Below the pieces are notes generated by a model. The model was given only the letters and a program-made list of their open reading frames with translations, made no database searches and was not told the DNA's origin. Positions 35,962 to 44,351 of a stretch of DNA of 64,000 nucleotides are shown in pieces; the first letter of the stretch is position 1, and the number at the start of each line of letters is the position of its first letter. A program made the translations under genes and the position numbers. Source of the stretch: Winogradskyella alexanderae (lineage in GTDB: Bacteria > Bacteroidota > Bacteroidia > Flavobacteriales > Flavobacteriaceae); NCBI RefSeq assembly GCF_020166335.1, contig NZ_JAIUJR010000001.1:372001-436000 (forward strand). The letters run 5' to 3'.

Positions 35962-36996
35962 GTGGAACAACAGAAGATTAGAGTACTATTTATAGGCAAC
36001 AAAACATCAAACAACAATAAGTCAATTGGTGGCGCTAATACTTATACAGAAGCCTTACACTTTCATTTAAGTAATAATGAGGAGATTGAGGTTTACTTTC
36101 TCGAGATTAGAAAAAGGTGGTACAAAGGAGGCCAAATACTCGATTACATAACTTTTCCGTTTAAGTTCTTGAGCGTTTTTCACAAATTTGATGTTATAAG
36201 TATTCATGCAACCTGGGATTTTCATATCACCCTAGGCCCTTTATTAGTATTAATTAGTAAGCTCTTTAAGAAAAAGATAATCTATCATTTCTTTGGTGGC
36301 CAATTTCACAAGCTATATAATTCTTTTCCTTCCTTATTGAGAAAATGGTTAGACAAAACAATTCTAGCATCAAACTTTAAGCTTATGGAAACAAAACGAA
36401 TGATACGATTTTTTTCTGACCTTAATTTTAAAAACTTTGTTTGGTTTCCTAATAGTCGAATGCCACAATCAGTTAATCTGAGTTTAAAGGAGTATTCGAA
36501 AAAATTTGTTTTTATTTCTAGAGTTTCACCAACAAAAGGTATTAATGAGATTATAAATGTAGCAGGAAGATTAGACTCAAGTTTTACAATTGATATATAC
36601 GGACCTTTAGATCAAAGTTACAATAGAGATAGTTTTGCAGAAGCAAATTATAGAGGTGTGCTAAAGCCAGAAGATGTAGTTGCCACACTAAGAAAGTATG
36701 ATGTTTTGCTTTTGCCTACATTTCATGATGGTGAAGGATACCCGGGAATTTTTATAGAAGCTATGTCTATTGGAATGCCAATAATTACAACGAAGTGGAA
36801 TGCGCTCGATGAATTGGTGGAAGATAATTTTAATGGTAAATTAATCAAACCAAAATCAGCTGACGAACTGTACGATGCAATATTATCTATTAATCAAAGT
36901 AATTTTAAAAAGTATTTAAATAATGCCTTAGAAAAATTTGATGAATTCAATATTGAATTAGTCGTAGCACAACTGGTAAAACTATATAAATCATGA
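35962..36996 (+). CDS. Glycosyltransferase family 4
   Basis: 344 residues starting at a GTG (35962). The C-terminal GT-B half has FISRVSPTKGINEII, the DIYGPLD strand, and the signature HDGEGYPGIFIEAMSIGMPIITT carrying the EX7E nucleotide-sugar-binding motif, followed by NGKLIKPKSADEL. The N-terminal region has GGANTYTEAL, an acceptor-side glycine motif. It probably adds one residue of the repeat unit. It overlaps the next gene by 4 bp. The 50-bp gap before it holds nothing notable. Confidence 0.88.
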   Translation: MEQQKIRVLFIGNKTSNNNKSIGGANTYTEALHFHLSNNEEIEVYFLEIRKRWYKGGQILDYITFPFKFLSVFHKFDVISIHATWDFHITLGPLLVLISKLFKKKIIYHFFGGQFHKLYNSFPSLLRKWLDKTILASNFKLMETKRMIRFFSDLNFKNFVWFPNSRMPQSVNLSLKEYSKKFVFISRVSPTKGINEIINVAGRLDSSFTIDIYGPLDQSYNRDSFAEANYRGVLKPEDVVATLRKYDVLLLPTFHDGEGYPGIFIEAMSIGMPIITTKWNALDELVEDNFNGKLIKPKSADELYDAILSINQSNFKKYLNNALEKFDEFNIELVVAQLVKLYKS

Positions 36997-37415
36997 TAAA
37001 CGCTTATTATTTCTATAAAATAGCTCACAAATTATACTTATGGAAAGTACCTTTATTGCCTAGCTTGATAAAACTCAGTATTTTTTTGTTGTTTAATTCC
37101 AATATACCATTTCAATGTATTATTGGCAAGGGCACTAAATTTGGCTATGGAGGCATAGGCGTTGTAATACACAAGCGATGCGAAATTGGAAGAAATTGTT
37201 CAATTGGTACAAACGTTACAATAGGAGGCAAATCACCACATTATGATGTTCCCAAAATTGGAAATAATGTTTATATGGCTACTGGTTCAAAAATTTTAGG
37301 TCCCATTACGGTTGGTGATAATGTTATTATAGGCGCAAATGCAGTAGTGGTAAAGAATATACCAGATAATTGCACCGTTGCAGGTGTACCTGCAAAAATT
37401 ATAAAAAACGGTTAA
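36993..37415 (+). CDS. Hexapeptide-repeat acyltransferase (serine acetyltransferase-like)
   Basis: A small 140-residue left-handed beta-helix acyltransferase. Repeats run IGKGTKFGYGGIGVVIH, CEIGRNCSIGTNVTIGGK and VGDNVIIGANAVVVKNIPDN, ending VAGVPAKII, with the catalytic His in VVIHKRC. It lacks the long N-terminal helical domain of true CysE, so sugar O-acetylation within the polysaccharide is more likely than cysteine synthesis. It overlaps the GT4 gene by 4 bp and precedes the PaaK-like gene by 15 bp. Confidence 0.82.
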   Translation: MINAYYFYKIAHKLYLWKVPLLPSLIKLSIFLLFNSNIPFQCIIGKGTKFGYGGIGVVIHKRCEIGRNCSIGTNVTIGGKSPHYDVPKIGNNVYMATGSKILGPITVGDNVIIGANAVVVKNIPDNCTVAGVPAKIIKNG

Positions 37416-37430
37416 AACTAATCAAGAGAA

Positions 37431-38678
37431 ATGCATCATATAAAATCACTTATTGAGTTTAATCTAAAACATAATTCCTTACTAGATCGCAAGATTAGTG
37501 AGATTGACACATTCTATCAAAATGAAAATATTGAGGAGCAAAAAAACCAAAAATTATTACAACTGATAAATAAAACATCAAAGAACAAGTTCTACAAGGA
37601 TTTTTACAAAAGTCATGATGTTGATATTACAAAAATTAAAGATTTTAGAGACCTGGGCAAATTGCCCATAATTACAAAGAATGACGTTAAAAATAATGCT
37701 GACTTAATAAAACAAAAACCATTCTTAATAAAAGGCTACACAAGTGGTACGACAGGGAGTCCACTCGTTGTGTACAGAGATTTAAAGTCTATAGTTGCAG
37801 AAAACGCATATGTCTGGTGGTATCGACTACAATATGGGCTTTCACCAAAGGACAAAAAGATTTCGATAAGAGGAGATTTGGGGAAGAATAAATTGTTTTA
37901 TTACGATTCTGCATCAAAAACTCTTCATATATCTAGTTTTAACATTAATAGTAATACATTTAAACAAATTGAAACTAAAATAAAAGAGTTAAAACCAAAG
38001 GCCTTATTAGGCTATCCGAGCTCACTCTTAACCTTAGCATCAATTTATAAACAGAATAATCAATATATTAAAATACCTCTGGTTTTTACCAGTTCAGAAA
38101 CCCTTTATGGCTATCAAGAAGATTTAATTTGTGAAGTTTTTAGTAGTAAAATTGCAGATTGGTACGGAAATTCAGAAAGAACAATTGCGCTTTATAGAGA
38201 TGGTAAAAAATACTATGAGCCTTTATTATACTCCATAAATGAATATAGGTCTAATTCTATTTTAACAACATCTCTTATTAATGATGCTTTTCCGTTAATA
38301 AACTATATTGTTAATGACACTGTAAAAACAGATTTAAAATATTCTGAAAGAAATAAATCAATTGTCATTGACGGTATTTTAGGGAGATCAGAAAGTTCAA
38401 TAACTTTAGAGGACGGCAGTAAAATAGGGGCGGCAGCTTTAAGCCTAATTTTTAAAGATATGGATATTTTAAATTCTCAAATAATTCAAAAATCTCCAAA
38501 TTCATTTACTTTTAATATTGTAATCGGAACCAGTTTTAAAAGTAAAAAAGAATTGTACAAGAAAATAATACAGAAGTTAGGAACTGAAGTAAATATTGAA
38601 ATCAAAATCGTCACAGAGGAAGAAATTGTTTACACAGACTCTGGCAAGTATAGTCTGGTAATGAATTCTCAAGAATAA
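37431..38678 (+). CDS. PaaK/CapK-like adenylate-forming enzyme
   Basis: 415 residues of the phenylacetate-CoA ligase-like group, common in capsule loci (CapK). The ATP phosphate loop reads TSGTTGSPLVVYRD near residue 105, WYGNSERTIAL corresponds to the adenylate-binding motif, and GRSESSITLEDGSKI to the hinge. It probably activates an acid with ATP for transfer to a sugar or lipid. The true substrate is unknown. There is a second member of the family at 42959-44266 on the other strand. It ends the first operon segment; a promoter follows. Confidence 0.8.
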   Translation: MHHIKSLIEFNLKHNSLLDRKISEIDTFYQNENIEEQKNQKLLQLINKTSKNKFYKDFYKSHDVDITKIKDFRDLGKLPIITKNDVKNNADLIKQKPFLIKGYTSGTTGSPLVVYRDLKSIVAENAYVWWYRLQYGLSPKDKKISIRGDLGKNKLFYYDSASKTLHISSFNINSNTFKQIETKIKELKPKALLGYPSSLLTLASIYKQNNQYIKIPLVFTSSETLYGYQEDLICEVFSSKIADWYGNSERTIALYRDGKKYYEPLLYSINEYRSNSILTTSLINDAFPLINYIVNDTVKTDLKYSERNKSIVIDGILGRSESSITLEDGSKIGAAALSLIFKDMDILNSQIIQKSPNSFTFNIVIGTSFKSKKELYKKIIQKLGTEVNIEIKIVTEEEIVYTDSGKYSLVMNSQE

Positions 38679-38700
38679 CCGTTATGTCATCGTGATTATA

Positions 38701-38732
38701 TTGCGAATAGAAATTCAATTTACATATCTTTG
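38701..38732 (+). promoter_or_regulatory. Bacteroidota-type promoter inside the polysaccharide locus
   Basis: TTG at 38701-38703, a 21-bp spacer and TATCTTTG at 38725-38732 fit the consensus. It would drive the alpha/alpha-barrel gene and wecG-type gene, with a leader of about 65 nt. Confidence 0.65.
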
Positions 38733-38805
38733 TCAAGCTACTTGAAAACAAGAAAAATTAAAGAAATGATTTGAATCATATATTTCTTTTACTTTAAAAA
38801 AATTA

Positions 38806-39957
38806 ATGGTTAGAGCTTCTTTTGATAAATTAAAATCCTTTTGCGAAAACGAGGGTTTTAAAGGATGGGATCCTTACGATGGATTAAATAGTTGTGTAAT
38901 ACAAAAAACACCATTAGGAAAATCTCGATTTCTAAGACTAGTCTGGATTCAGCTTTTTAAACGTAGCCCAATTAATTTAAGAAATCTTTTTTTTGTTAAA
39001 AAAGATTACAACCCTAAAGGTTTGGGTCTATTCCTGATTGGCTATTGCAATCTTTACAAGAAAGAAAAAGACCCTAAATTATTAGAAACAATAGATTTTT
39101 TAGCTTCAGAGATTATGAAGTTAAGAACCAAATCATATAAACATTATTGTTGGGGCTACAATTTTGACTGGCAAGCTAGGGCATTTTTTCAACCAAAATA
39201 TACGCCAACCGTAGTTGCAACAACATTTATATCGGAAGCACTGATTGAGGCCTACAGAATCACCAATAATCGAAAATATTTAGAGGCTACCATTAGCGCA
39301 TCTAAATTTATTCAAGCCGACCTAAATAGGTCTTTTGACAGCGATGGAGATTTTACATTCTCATATTCACCGCTCGATAAAACGCAAGTGTATAATGCTG
39401 GACTTCTAGGCGCTAAGCAATTATCTATGGTTTATAGTTTTATCAAAGACGAAAACTTATTAAAAATTGCCAAATCCGTTATTAATTATGTTTGTAAAAA
39501 ACAAAATAAGGACGGATCGTGGGCTTATGGTACTTTACCCTACCACCAATGGGTAGATAATTTTCATACCGGATACAACTTAGAATGTATTAAAATATAC
39601 CAAGACATATCAGGTGACTTAAGTTATAAACACAATTTACTCAAGGGTATGTCCTACTATCTAAATACTTTTTTTACCGAAGAGGGACTTTCAAAATATT
39701 ATAATAACCAAACATATCCAATAGATATACATTCTCCAGCCCAACTTGTTGTTACTCTTTATAAGAATGAAAATTTGACTTCAAATAAAAAGTTGGTGGA
39801 TAATGTTTTAAATTGGACTATTGACAACATGCAAACTAAAAAAGGGTATTTTATTTATCAAAAACGGAAGTTTTTTTCATCTAGAATACCCTACATTAGA
39901 TGGGCCCAAGCATGGATGTTTTATGCGTTGAGCTATTATTTATTGGACGATGAATAG
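38806..39957 (+). CDS. Six-hairpin (alpha/alpha-barrel) glycosidase-like protein
   Basis: 383 residues without signal peptide. Repeated helical-hairpin segments with small-residue turns (for example SEALIEAYRITNNRKYLEA, NAGLLGAKQLSMVY, KQNKDGSWAYG, WVDNFHTGYNLECI) suggest an alpha/alpha toroid as in six-hairpin glycosidases, GlcA C5-epimerases and related enzymes. I see no assigned catalytic residues. Homologues in databases may carry the name delta-aminolevulinic acid dehydratase, which the sequence does not support. In this locus a sugar-modifying or chain-remodelling role is likely, though cytoplasmic location makes modification of lipid-linked intermediates more plausible. It overlaps the WecG-type gene by 8 bp. 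Confidence 0.6.
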   Translation: MVRASFDKLKSFCENEGFKGWDPYDGLNSCVIQKTPLGKSRFLRLVWIQLFKRSPINLRNLFFVKKDYNPKGLGLFLIGYCNLYKKEKDPKLLETIDFLASEIMKLRTKSYKHYCWGYNFDWQARAFFQPKYTPTVVATTFISEALIEAYRITNNRKYLEATISASKFIQADLNRSFDSDGDFTFSYSPLDKTQVYNAGLLGAKQLSMVYSFIKDENLLKIAKSVINYVCKKQNKDGSWAYGTLPYHQWVDNFHTGYNLECIKIYQDISGDLSYKHNLLKGMSYYLNTFFTEEGLSKYYNNQTYPIDIHSPAQLVVTLYKNENLTSNKKLVDNVLNWTIDNMQTKKGYFIYQKRKFFSSRIPYIRWAQAWMFYALSYYLLDDE

Positions 39958-40699
39958 AGTAAAATTACTAAATACAGTAGTAGATAATCTCACCGTTGAT
40001 GAGACTATAGCTTTGATTACCGATTCTGTTAAATTAAATAAACAAATTCACCATGTTGTAGTTAATGCTGGGAAAATAGTTGCAATGCAAAAAGATCTAC
40101 AGCTTAGAGAAAGTGTTAACAATAGTGATCTAATAAATGCAGATGGGCAGGCTGTTGTTTGGGCTTCAAAAATTTTGGGAAAGCCATTAAAAGAAAGAGT
40201 CGCAGGTATTGATTTAATGGAAAAACTCGTTGATTTAGCCCATCGCGAAGGCTTTAAGATATTTTTCTTAGGAGCAAAAGAAGATATTGTAAAGTCTGTC
40301 GTAGAGAAATATACCAATAGATATTCTCCGTCAATTATTGCTGGTTATAGAAATGGATATTTTAAAAAAGAAGACGAACAAAGCATAGCAAAACAAATTT
40401 CTGAAAGTGATGCTAATATATTATTTGTAGCTATAAGCTCACCTACAAAGGAAAACTTCTTGTATCAAAATAAAAAGGCTCTAAAAAATGTAAATTTTAT
40501 AATGGGAGTTGGTGGAAGTTTTGATGTGGTTGCCGGCAAGGTAAAAAGAGCACCTGTTTGGATGCAAAAATCTGGTTTAGAGTGGTTTTATAGATTCAGT
40601 CAAGAACCGCAGCGAATGTGGAAAAGATATTTAATAGGGAATTCAAAATTTATTTTTTTAGTTTTTAAAGCAAAATTTCGCCTAAGTAAGAAAAATTAG
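39950..40699 (+). CDS. WecG/TagA/CpsF family glycosyltransferase (GT26)
   Basis: Transfers N-acetylmannosamine or its uronic acid to a polyprenyl-linked acceptor. The 249-residue protein has NTVVDNLTVDETIALI at the start, the catalytic-region NADGQAVVWASK with RVAGIDLMEKL, FFLGAKED, SSPTKENF and the basic C-terminus RAPVWMQKSGLEWFYRF with QEPQRMWKRY. WecB and WecC encoded 12 kb upstream would supply UDP-ManNAcA, so that is the likely donor. It overlaps the previous gene by 8 bp. Confidence 0.92.
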   Translation: MNRVKLLNTVVDNLTVDETIALITDSVKLNKQIHHVVVNAGKIVAMQKDLQLRESVNNSDLINADGQAVVWASKILGKPLKERVAGIDLMEKLVDLAHREGFKIFFLGAKEDIVKSVVEKYTNRYSPSIIAGYRNGYFKKEDEQSIAKQISESDANILFVAISSPTKENFLYQNKKALKNVNFIMGVGGSFDVVAGKVKRAPVWMQKSGLEWFYRFSQEPQRMWKRYLIGNSKFIFLVFKAKFRLSKKN

Positions 40700-40755
40700 A
40701 TACAGAAATATTTAAAAAAATTATCCCTTTCTCCAGCTTATTTATTCGACTTTGA

Positions 40756-40796
40756 TATTTTTGTTAAACAGTCAAGCAGGTAATCTTTAAGATTAC
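40756..40796 (+). promoter_or_regulatory. Putative promoter and leader palindrome before the initiating transferase
   Basis: TATTTTTG (40756-40763) fits the -7 element without a clear TTG upstream. About 17 bp downstream lies GTAATCT-TTA-AGATTAC (40780-40796), a perfect 7-bp inverted repeat with a 3-base spacer. It could be an operator or a small leader hairpin. The 132-bp gap (40700-40831) has no other feature. Confidence 0.4.
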
Positions 40797-40831
40797 GCTT
40801 TCACATTAATTCAAAGCAATAACATTAAAAA

Positions 40832-42187
40832 TTGAGTTTATTTAACCAAGGAAGATTCTCAGGGTTTTTAAGGCCTATTTCTTACTTAATAGATTTAAGC
40901 ATTATTAATGTTTTGGGGACTTACTACCTGTTACAAGATAAAGATCCTCTAATTTTTACATTGTTCATTTCAATTGGCTGGGTGTTGCTTTCAATTTATT
41001 CAAAGTTCTACGAAGTTTACAGATATACAAGACCTGTCAATATTTTTGCATTGATCTTAAGGCAATCCATCTTGTTTCTATTGTTCGTTTTCGCGTTTTC
41101 AGGACTTTATCATGAATTTAAAATTTACCCAAGACCTATAGTATATTATACCCTCTTATGTTTTTTACTTATCACAATAGCAAAGTTTACAATTTATTAT
41201 TTATTGCAGCGCTATCGTGTTTCATTTGGGGGGAACTATAGAAAAACTGTTATTCTTGGGTTTAACAAAAAAACACTTTCCTTAGAAAGTTTTTTTAACA
41301 AAAAACCCGAGTATGGTTATTCCCACCAAAAAACATTCGATATAAAAAAAGATAATATTTCTCTTAAGGAATGCTTTAAATTTATTTTAGATGAAGGAAT
41401 TGATGAAATCTACTGTTCAATTTCGGAATTGTCTAATGGACAGATTGCAGACATAGTTGATTTTGCAGATAATAATCTTAAAATCTTAAAATTTATTCCG
41501 GACAGTAAGGAAATCTACTCAAAGAGATTGAAATATGAATACTACGATTATATACCAATTTTAACCCTTAGAACAATCCCTTTAGAGGATCATTTTAATA
41601 TGATAATTAAAAGAGGTTTTGATATTGTTTTTTCTAGTATTGTTATTGTGTTTGTGCTTTCTTGGCTTACACCGATATTAGCTATATTAATTAAGTTAGA
41701 ATCCAAAGGTCCAGTATTTTTTAAACAGTCTAGAAATGGATTTAATTACAAAGAATTTGATTGTTATAAATTTCGTTCTATGACTCCCAATAAAGTTGCT
41801 AATTTACATCAAGCTACCAGAGGGGATCAAAGGGTAACGAAAGTTGGTAAATTTATAAGGAAGACGAGTATCGATGAACTTCCACAGTTTTTCAATGTGC
41901 TTTTTGGTGATATGTCAGTAGTAGGACCAAGGCCTCACATGGTAAGCCACACTAACATGTATGCAAAAAAAATTGATAAGTTTATGGTAAGACACTTCGT
42001 AAAACCTGGAATAACAGGTTTGGCACAAACCAGTGGTTTTAGAGGCGAGGTTGAGACGGATAAAGATATAATTGGACGGGTTAGATATGATATATTTTAT
42101 ATTGAAAACTGGTCCTTGCTTTTAGACCTTAAGATTGTCTTTCAGACTTTTATAAATGCCGTTAAAGGAGAAGAAAAGGCATATTAG
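40832..42187 (+). CDS. Polyprenyl-phosphate sugar-1-phosphate transferase (initiating enzyme)
   Basis: Starts repeat-unit assembly by moving a sugar-1-phosphate from a UDP-sugar to undecaprenyl phosphate. The 451-residue protein has four N-terminal helices (about 12-130), a central Rossmann-like domain, and the C-terminal catalytic bacterial-sugar-transferase domain: KRGFDIVFSSIVIVF, KSRNGFNYK-like QSRNGFNYKEFDCYKFRSM, KVGKFIRKTSIDELPQFFNV, and GDMSVVGPRPHMVSH. The start is a TTG at 40832. WcaJ-like architecture suggests glucose-1-phosphate or a relative; the substrate is unsure. Confidence 0.93.
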   Translation: MSLFNQGRFSGFLRPISYLIDLSIINVLGTYYLLQDKDPLIFTLFISIGWVLLSIYSKFYEVYRYTRPVNIFALILRQSILFLLFVFAFSGLYHEFKIYPRPIVYYTLLCFLLITIAKFTIYYLLQRYRVSFGGNYRKTVILGFNKKTLSLESFFNKKPEYGYSHQKTFDIKKDNISLKECFKFILDEGIDEIYCSISELSNGQIADIVDFADNNLKILKFIPDSKEIYSKRLKYEYYDYIPILTLRTIPLEDHFNMIIKRGFDIVFSSIVIVFVLSWLTPILAILIKLESKGPVFFKQSRNGFNYKEFDCYKFRSMTPNKVANLHQATRGDQRVTKVGKFIRKTSIDELPQFFNVLFGDMSVVGPRPHMVSHTNMYAKKIDKFMVRHFVKPGITGLAQTSGFRGEVETDKDIIGRVRYDIFYIENWSLLLDLKIVFQTFINAVKGEEKAY

Positions 42188-42195
42188 TCGCTTGT

Positions 42196-42969
42196 GTGAA
42201 TCCAATAGTATCCATAATAACTCCCATTTACAATAAGGCTTCGGTTGTTAACCAAACCATAGAGAGTGTTTTAAATCAAAGTTATCAAAATTGGGAGCTT
42301 CTTTTGATTAATGATGCTTCGTTGGACAATTCTAAATCGATAATTAAGCCGTTTATTGATCAAGACAGCAGGATAAAATATTTTGAGTTTACCAAAAATA
42401 AAGGAGCCGCCGAAGCAAGAAATTATGGCACTAAAATGGCTAAAGGGGATTACATAGCATTTTTGGATGCTGATGATTTATGGCACAAAAACAAATTAAA
42501 GATTCAACTTGTAAAAATGACCGAGGAGACTATTGATGTTTGTTTTGGAAGCTATGAAATGATTAACGCAAAGAGTGAACCTATAAATATTAAAGTGAAT
42601 GCCCTGCCTATACTACACTATAAAAAATTACTTAAAGCAAATTACATAGGCAATTTAACGGGTATCTACAATTGTAAAAAGCTAGGAAAAATTTACACTA
42701 AAGATCTGAAAAAGCGACAAGATTGGTTGTTATGGATAGAGGCTTTAAAAAGAAGCACAAAACCCGCAAAAGGAATTACAGAGACAATCGCATATTACAG
42801 AAAAATTGAGGGTTCACTGTCAGCTAATAAGTATAAATTGATTCAGCACAATTACAATGTGTACAGAAAAGGTCTAGGGTTTAGTATAGTTAAGTCTTGC
42901 GCCTATTTATTGCTGTTTTTTTATGAGCATTTCTTTGTGAAAAGCAAATTAGTAAAAACTATAAGCTAG
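42196..42969 (+). CDS. Glycosyltransferase family 2
   Basis: 257 residues starting at a GTG (42196). The GT-A domain is clear: SIITPIYNKASVVNQTIESV at the N-terminus, LLINDASLDNS, NKGAAEARNYG, and the metal-binding FLDADDLW. The RQDWLLWIEAL segment is the acceptor-side motif. It probably builds the cytoplasmic repeat unit. It is 8 bp after the initiating transferase and its 3' end overlaps by 11 bp the convergent PaaK-like gene, marking the right end of the plus-strand locus. Confidence 0.9.
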   Translation: MNPIVSIITPIYNKASVVNQTIESVLNQSYQNWELLLINDASLDNSKSIIKPFIDQDSRIKYFEFTKNKGAAEARNYGTKMAKGDYIAFLDADDLWHKNKLKIQLVKMTEETIDVCFGSYEMINAKSEPINIKVNALPILHYKKLLKANYIGNLTGIYNCKKLGKIYTKDLKKRQDWLLWIEALKRSTKPAKGITETIAYYRKIEGSLSANKYKLIQHNYNVYRKGLGFSIVKSCAYLLLFFYEHFFVKSKLVKTIS

Positions 42970-44266
42970 ATATAAATTGCTTCAATTTCCCGGCCTTAGT
43001 GCGTTTTAACACATCAACCCTTTTAAAGGTAATACTTAAATTAGGTTCTAAATATTTTTCGATCTCTTTTGTAATTACTGATTTTTTTTGATCTGTTAGA
43101 GGTGTTTTACTTGCGTAAGTAATTATAAATTGATCTAATGTCGCTTGTTCAATTACAAATTCAGAAATATTCGAATCATTTTCAATAACACTTTTCGTAA
43201 TGTAGTAAAAAGTAAGACCAGCCGCTTTCTTACCACTTGGTAAAATAACTATGTCGTTCGTTCTTCCAAGAAGACTATTTAATTTTGGAAGTCTTTCAGA
43301 ACTATCTAGGGTTAACGAACCAATATCCCCAATATCATATCTGATGAAAGGATGAGCTTTGTTGTAAAGAGATGTAATAATTACTCTGCCTTCTTCGCCA
43401 TAAGGCAATACTTTATCTTTTTCATCAATAATTTCGATATAGAGCGTATCACTATTAACACGCCAATCGCCATTTGGTGTTTCAAAAGCAATTAAATCCA
43501 ATTCAGAAGCACCGTATTCGTTCACAATTGGTACACCAAACTGCGATTTTATGAGCTTTCTATCCAAATCAAAGAGCATTTCAGAAGTTACAATACAAAC
43601 TTTTAAACTTGGACAAATTTCTTTTAGTACAATGTTTTTTCGTTTTAAGAATTTCGCAAATTGAACAATGGGACTTGTATAGCCATTGATAAACTCAAAA
43701 GATATAGCTTTAAACTTATAAAGCACTTTATCAAAAGCATCATCACTAAGATTAAATACCGAAAATCGATATCTATTGCTAAATAGATCCTTTATACGTT
43801 CTTTGGTATAGCCTTTTCTGTCGAGCGGAATACCATAAAACCTCGCTTGCTTAGAGGAGTTAAAATCAATATTGTACCAAGAGAAACGATCCATTATTTG
43901 AGCCCACGTCATTGCATGACACCATTTGTCCTTTGCAAATATGAAGGGATCACCTGAACTGCCAGAAGTTTTATTGATATAAACGTTATTTGTGCTATAC
44001 CCTTGAGAAAGTCGCTTTTCAATGGGTTGCTGTAAGTGGCGCTTTGTCATTATAGGAATAGAGTTCCAATTTTCTATATCAATGGCTTTTCCAAATGTTT
44101 TATAAAACGGATTGTAATTTAAATGATGCTGTAAGATGAGTTTTTTTTGTTCTTCAATGTAATCCTTAAAATCACTTTCTGTTTTTCCTTGAATATCGGC
44201 TAAGACCTTTTTGGCTTTATCGATTTCAAAACCATTTAATTTCAAAGAAAAGTCAAATAATCTCAA
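42959..44266 (-). CDS. Second PaaK/CapK-like adenylate-forming enzyme
   Basis: 435 residues on the minus strand, related to the enzyme at 37431-38678. It has the phosphate loop TSGSSGDPFIFAKD near residue 106, NEYGASELDLIAFE for adenylate binding, the hinge RYDIGDIG, and GRTNDIVILPSGKKAAG in the C-terminal part. The probable function is ATP-dependent activation of an acid for polysaccharide modification; no substrate can be assigned. It converges on the GT2 gene. Being the only minus-strand gene of the locus, it is transcribed apart from the rest. Confidence 0.8.
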   Translation of the reverse strand: MRLFDFSLKLNGFEIDKAKKVLADIQGKTESDFKDYIEEQKKLILQHHLNYNPFYKTFGKAIDIENWNSIPIMTKRHLQQPIEKRLSQGYSTNNVYINKTSGSSGDPFIFAKDKWCHAMTWAQIMDRFSWYNIDFNSSKQARFYGIPLDRKGYTKERIKDLFSNRYRFSVFNLSDDAFDKVLYKFKAISFEFINGYTSPIVQFAKFLKRKNIVLKEICPSLKVCIVTSEMLFDLDRKLIKSQFGVPIVNEYGASELDLIAFETPNGDWRVNSDTLYIEIIDEKDKVLPYGEEGRVIITSLYNKAHPFIRYDIGDIGSLTLDSSERLPKLNSLLGRTNDIVILPSGKKAAGLTFYYITKSVIENDSNISEFVIEQATLDQFIITYASKTPLTDQKKSVITKEIEKYLEPNLSITFKRVDVLKRTKAGKLKQFISSL

Positions 44267-44301
44267 GCTGTATTGGGCTGTTTAAGGTTTACGTAAATTA
44301 A

Positions 44302-44333
44302 TTGCTTTTTAATCTTAAAACCAATTATTTTTG
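44302..44333 (+). promoter_or_regulatory. Bacteroidota-type promoter of purD
   Basis: TTG at 44302-44304, a 21-bp spacer and TATTTTTG at 44326-44333 match the consensus. An in-frame TTG codon at 44331 lies inside the -7 element, so translation must begin at the ATG at 44352. Confidence 0.72.
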
Positions 44334-44351
44334 CCCAAAGAAAAATACATC

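Noticed and set aside
36993-37415. Serine O-acetyltransferase (CysE) linked to the sulfur remnants
   Set aside because: It lacks the CysE N-terminal domain and is embedded among glycosyltransferases 11 kb away; polysaccharide acetylation is likelier.
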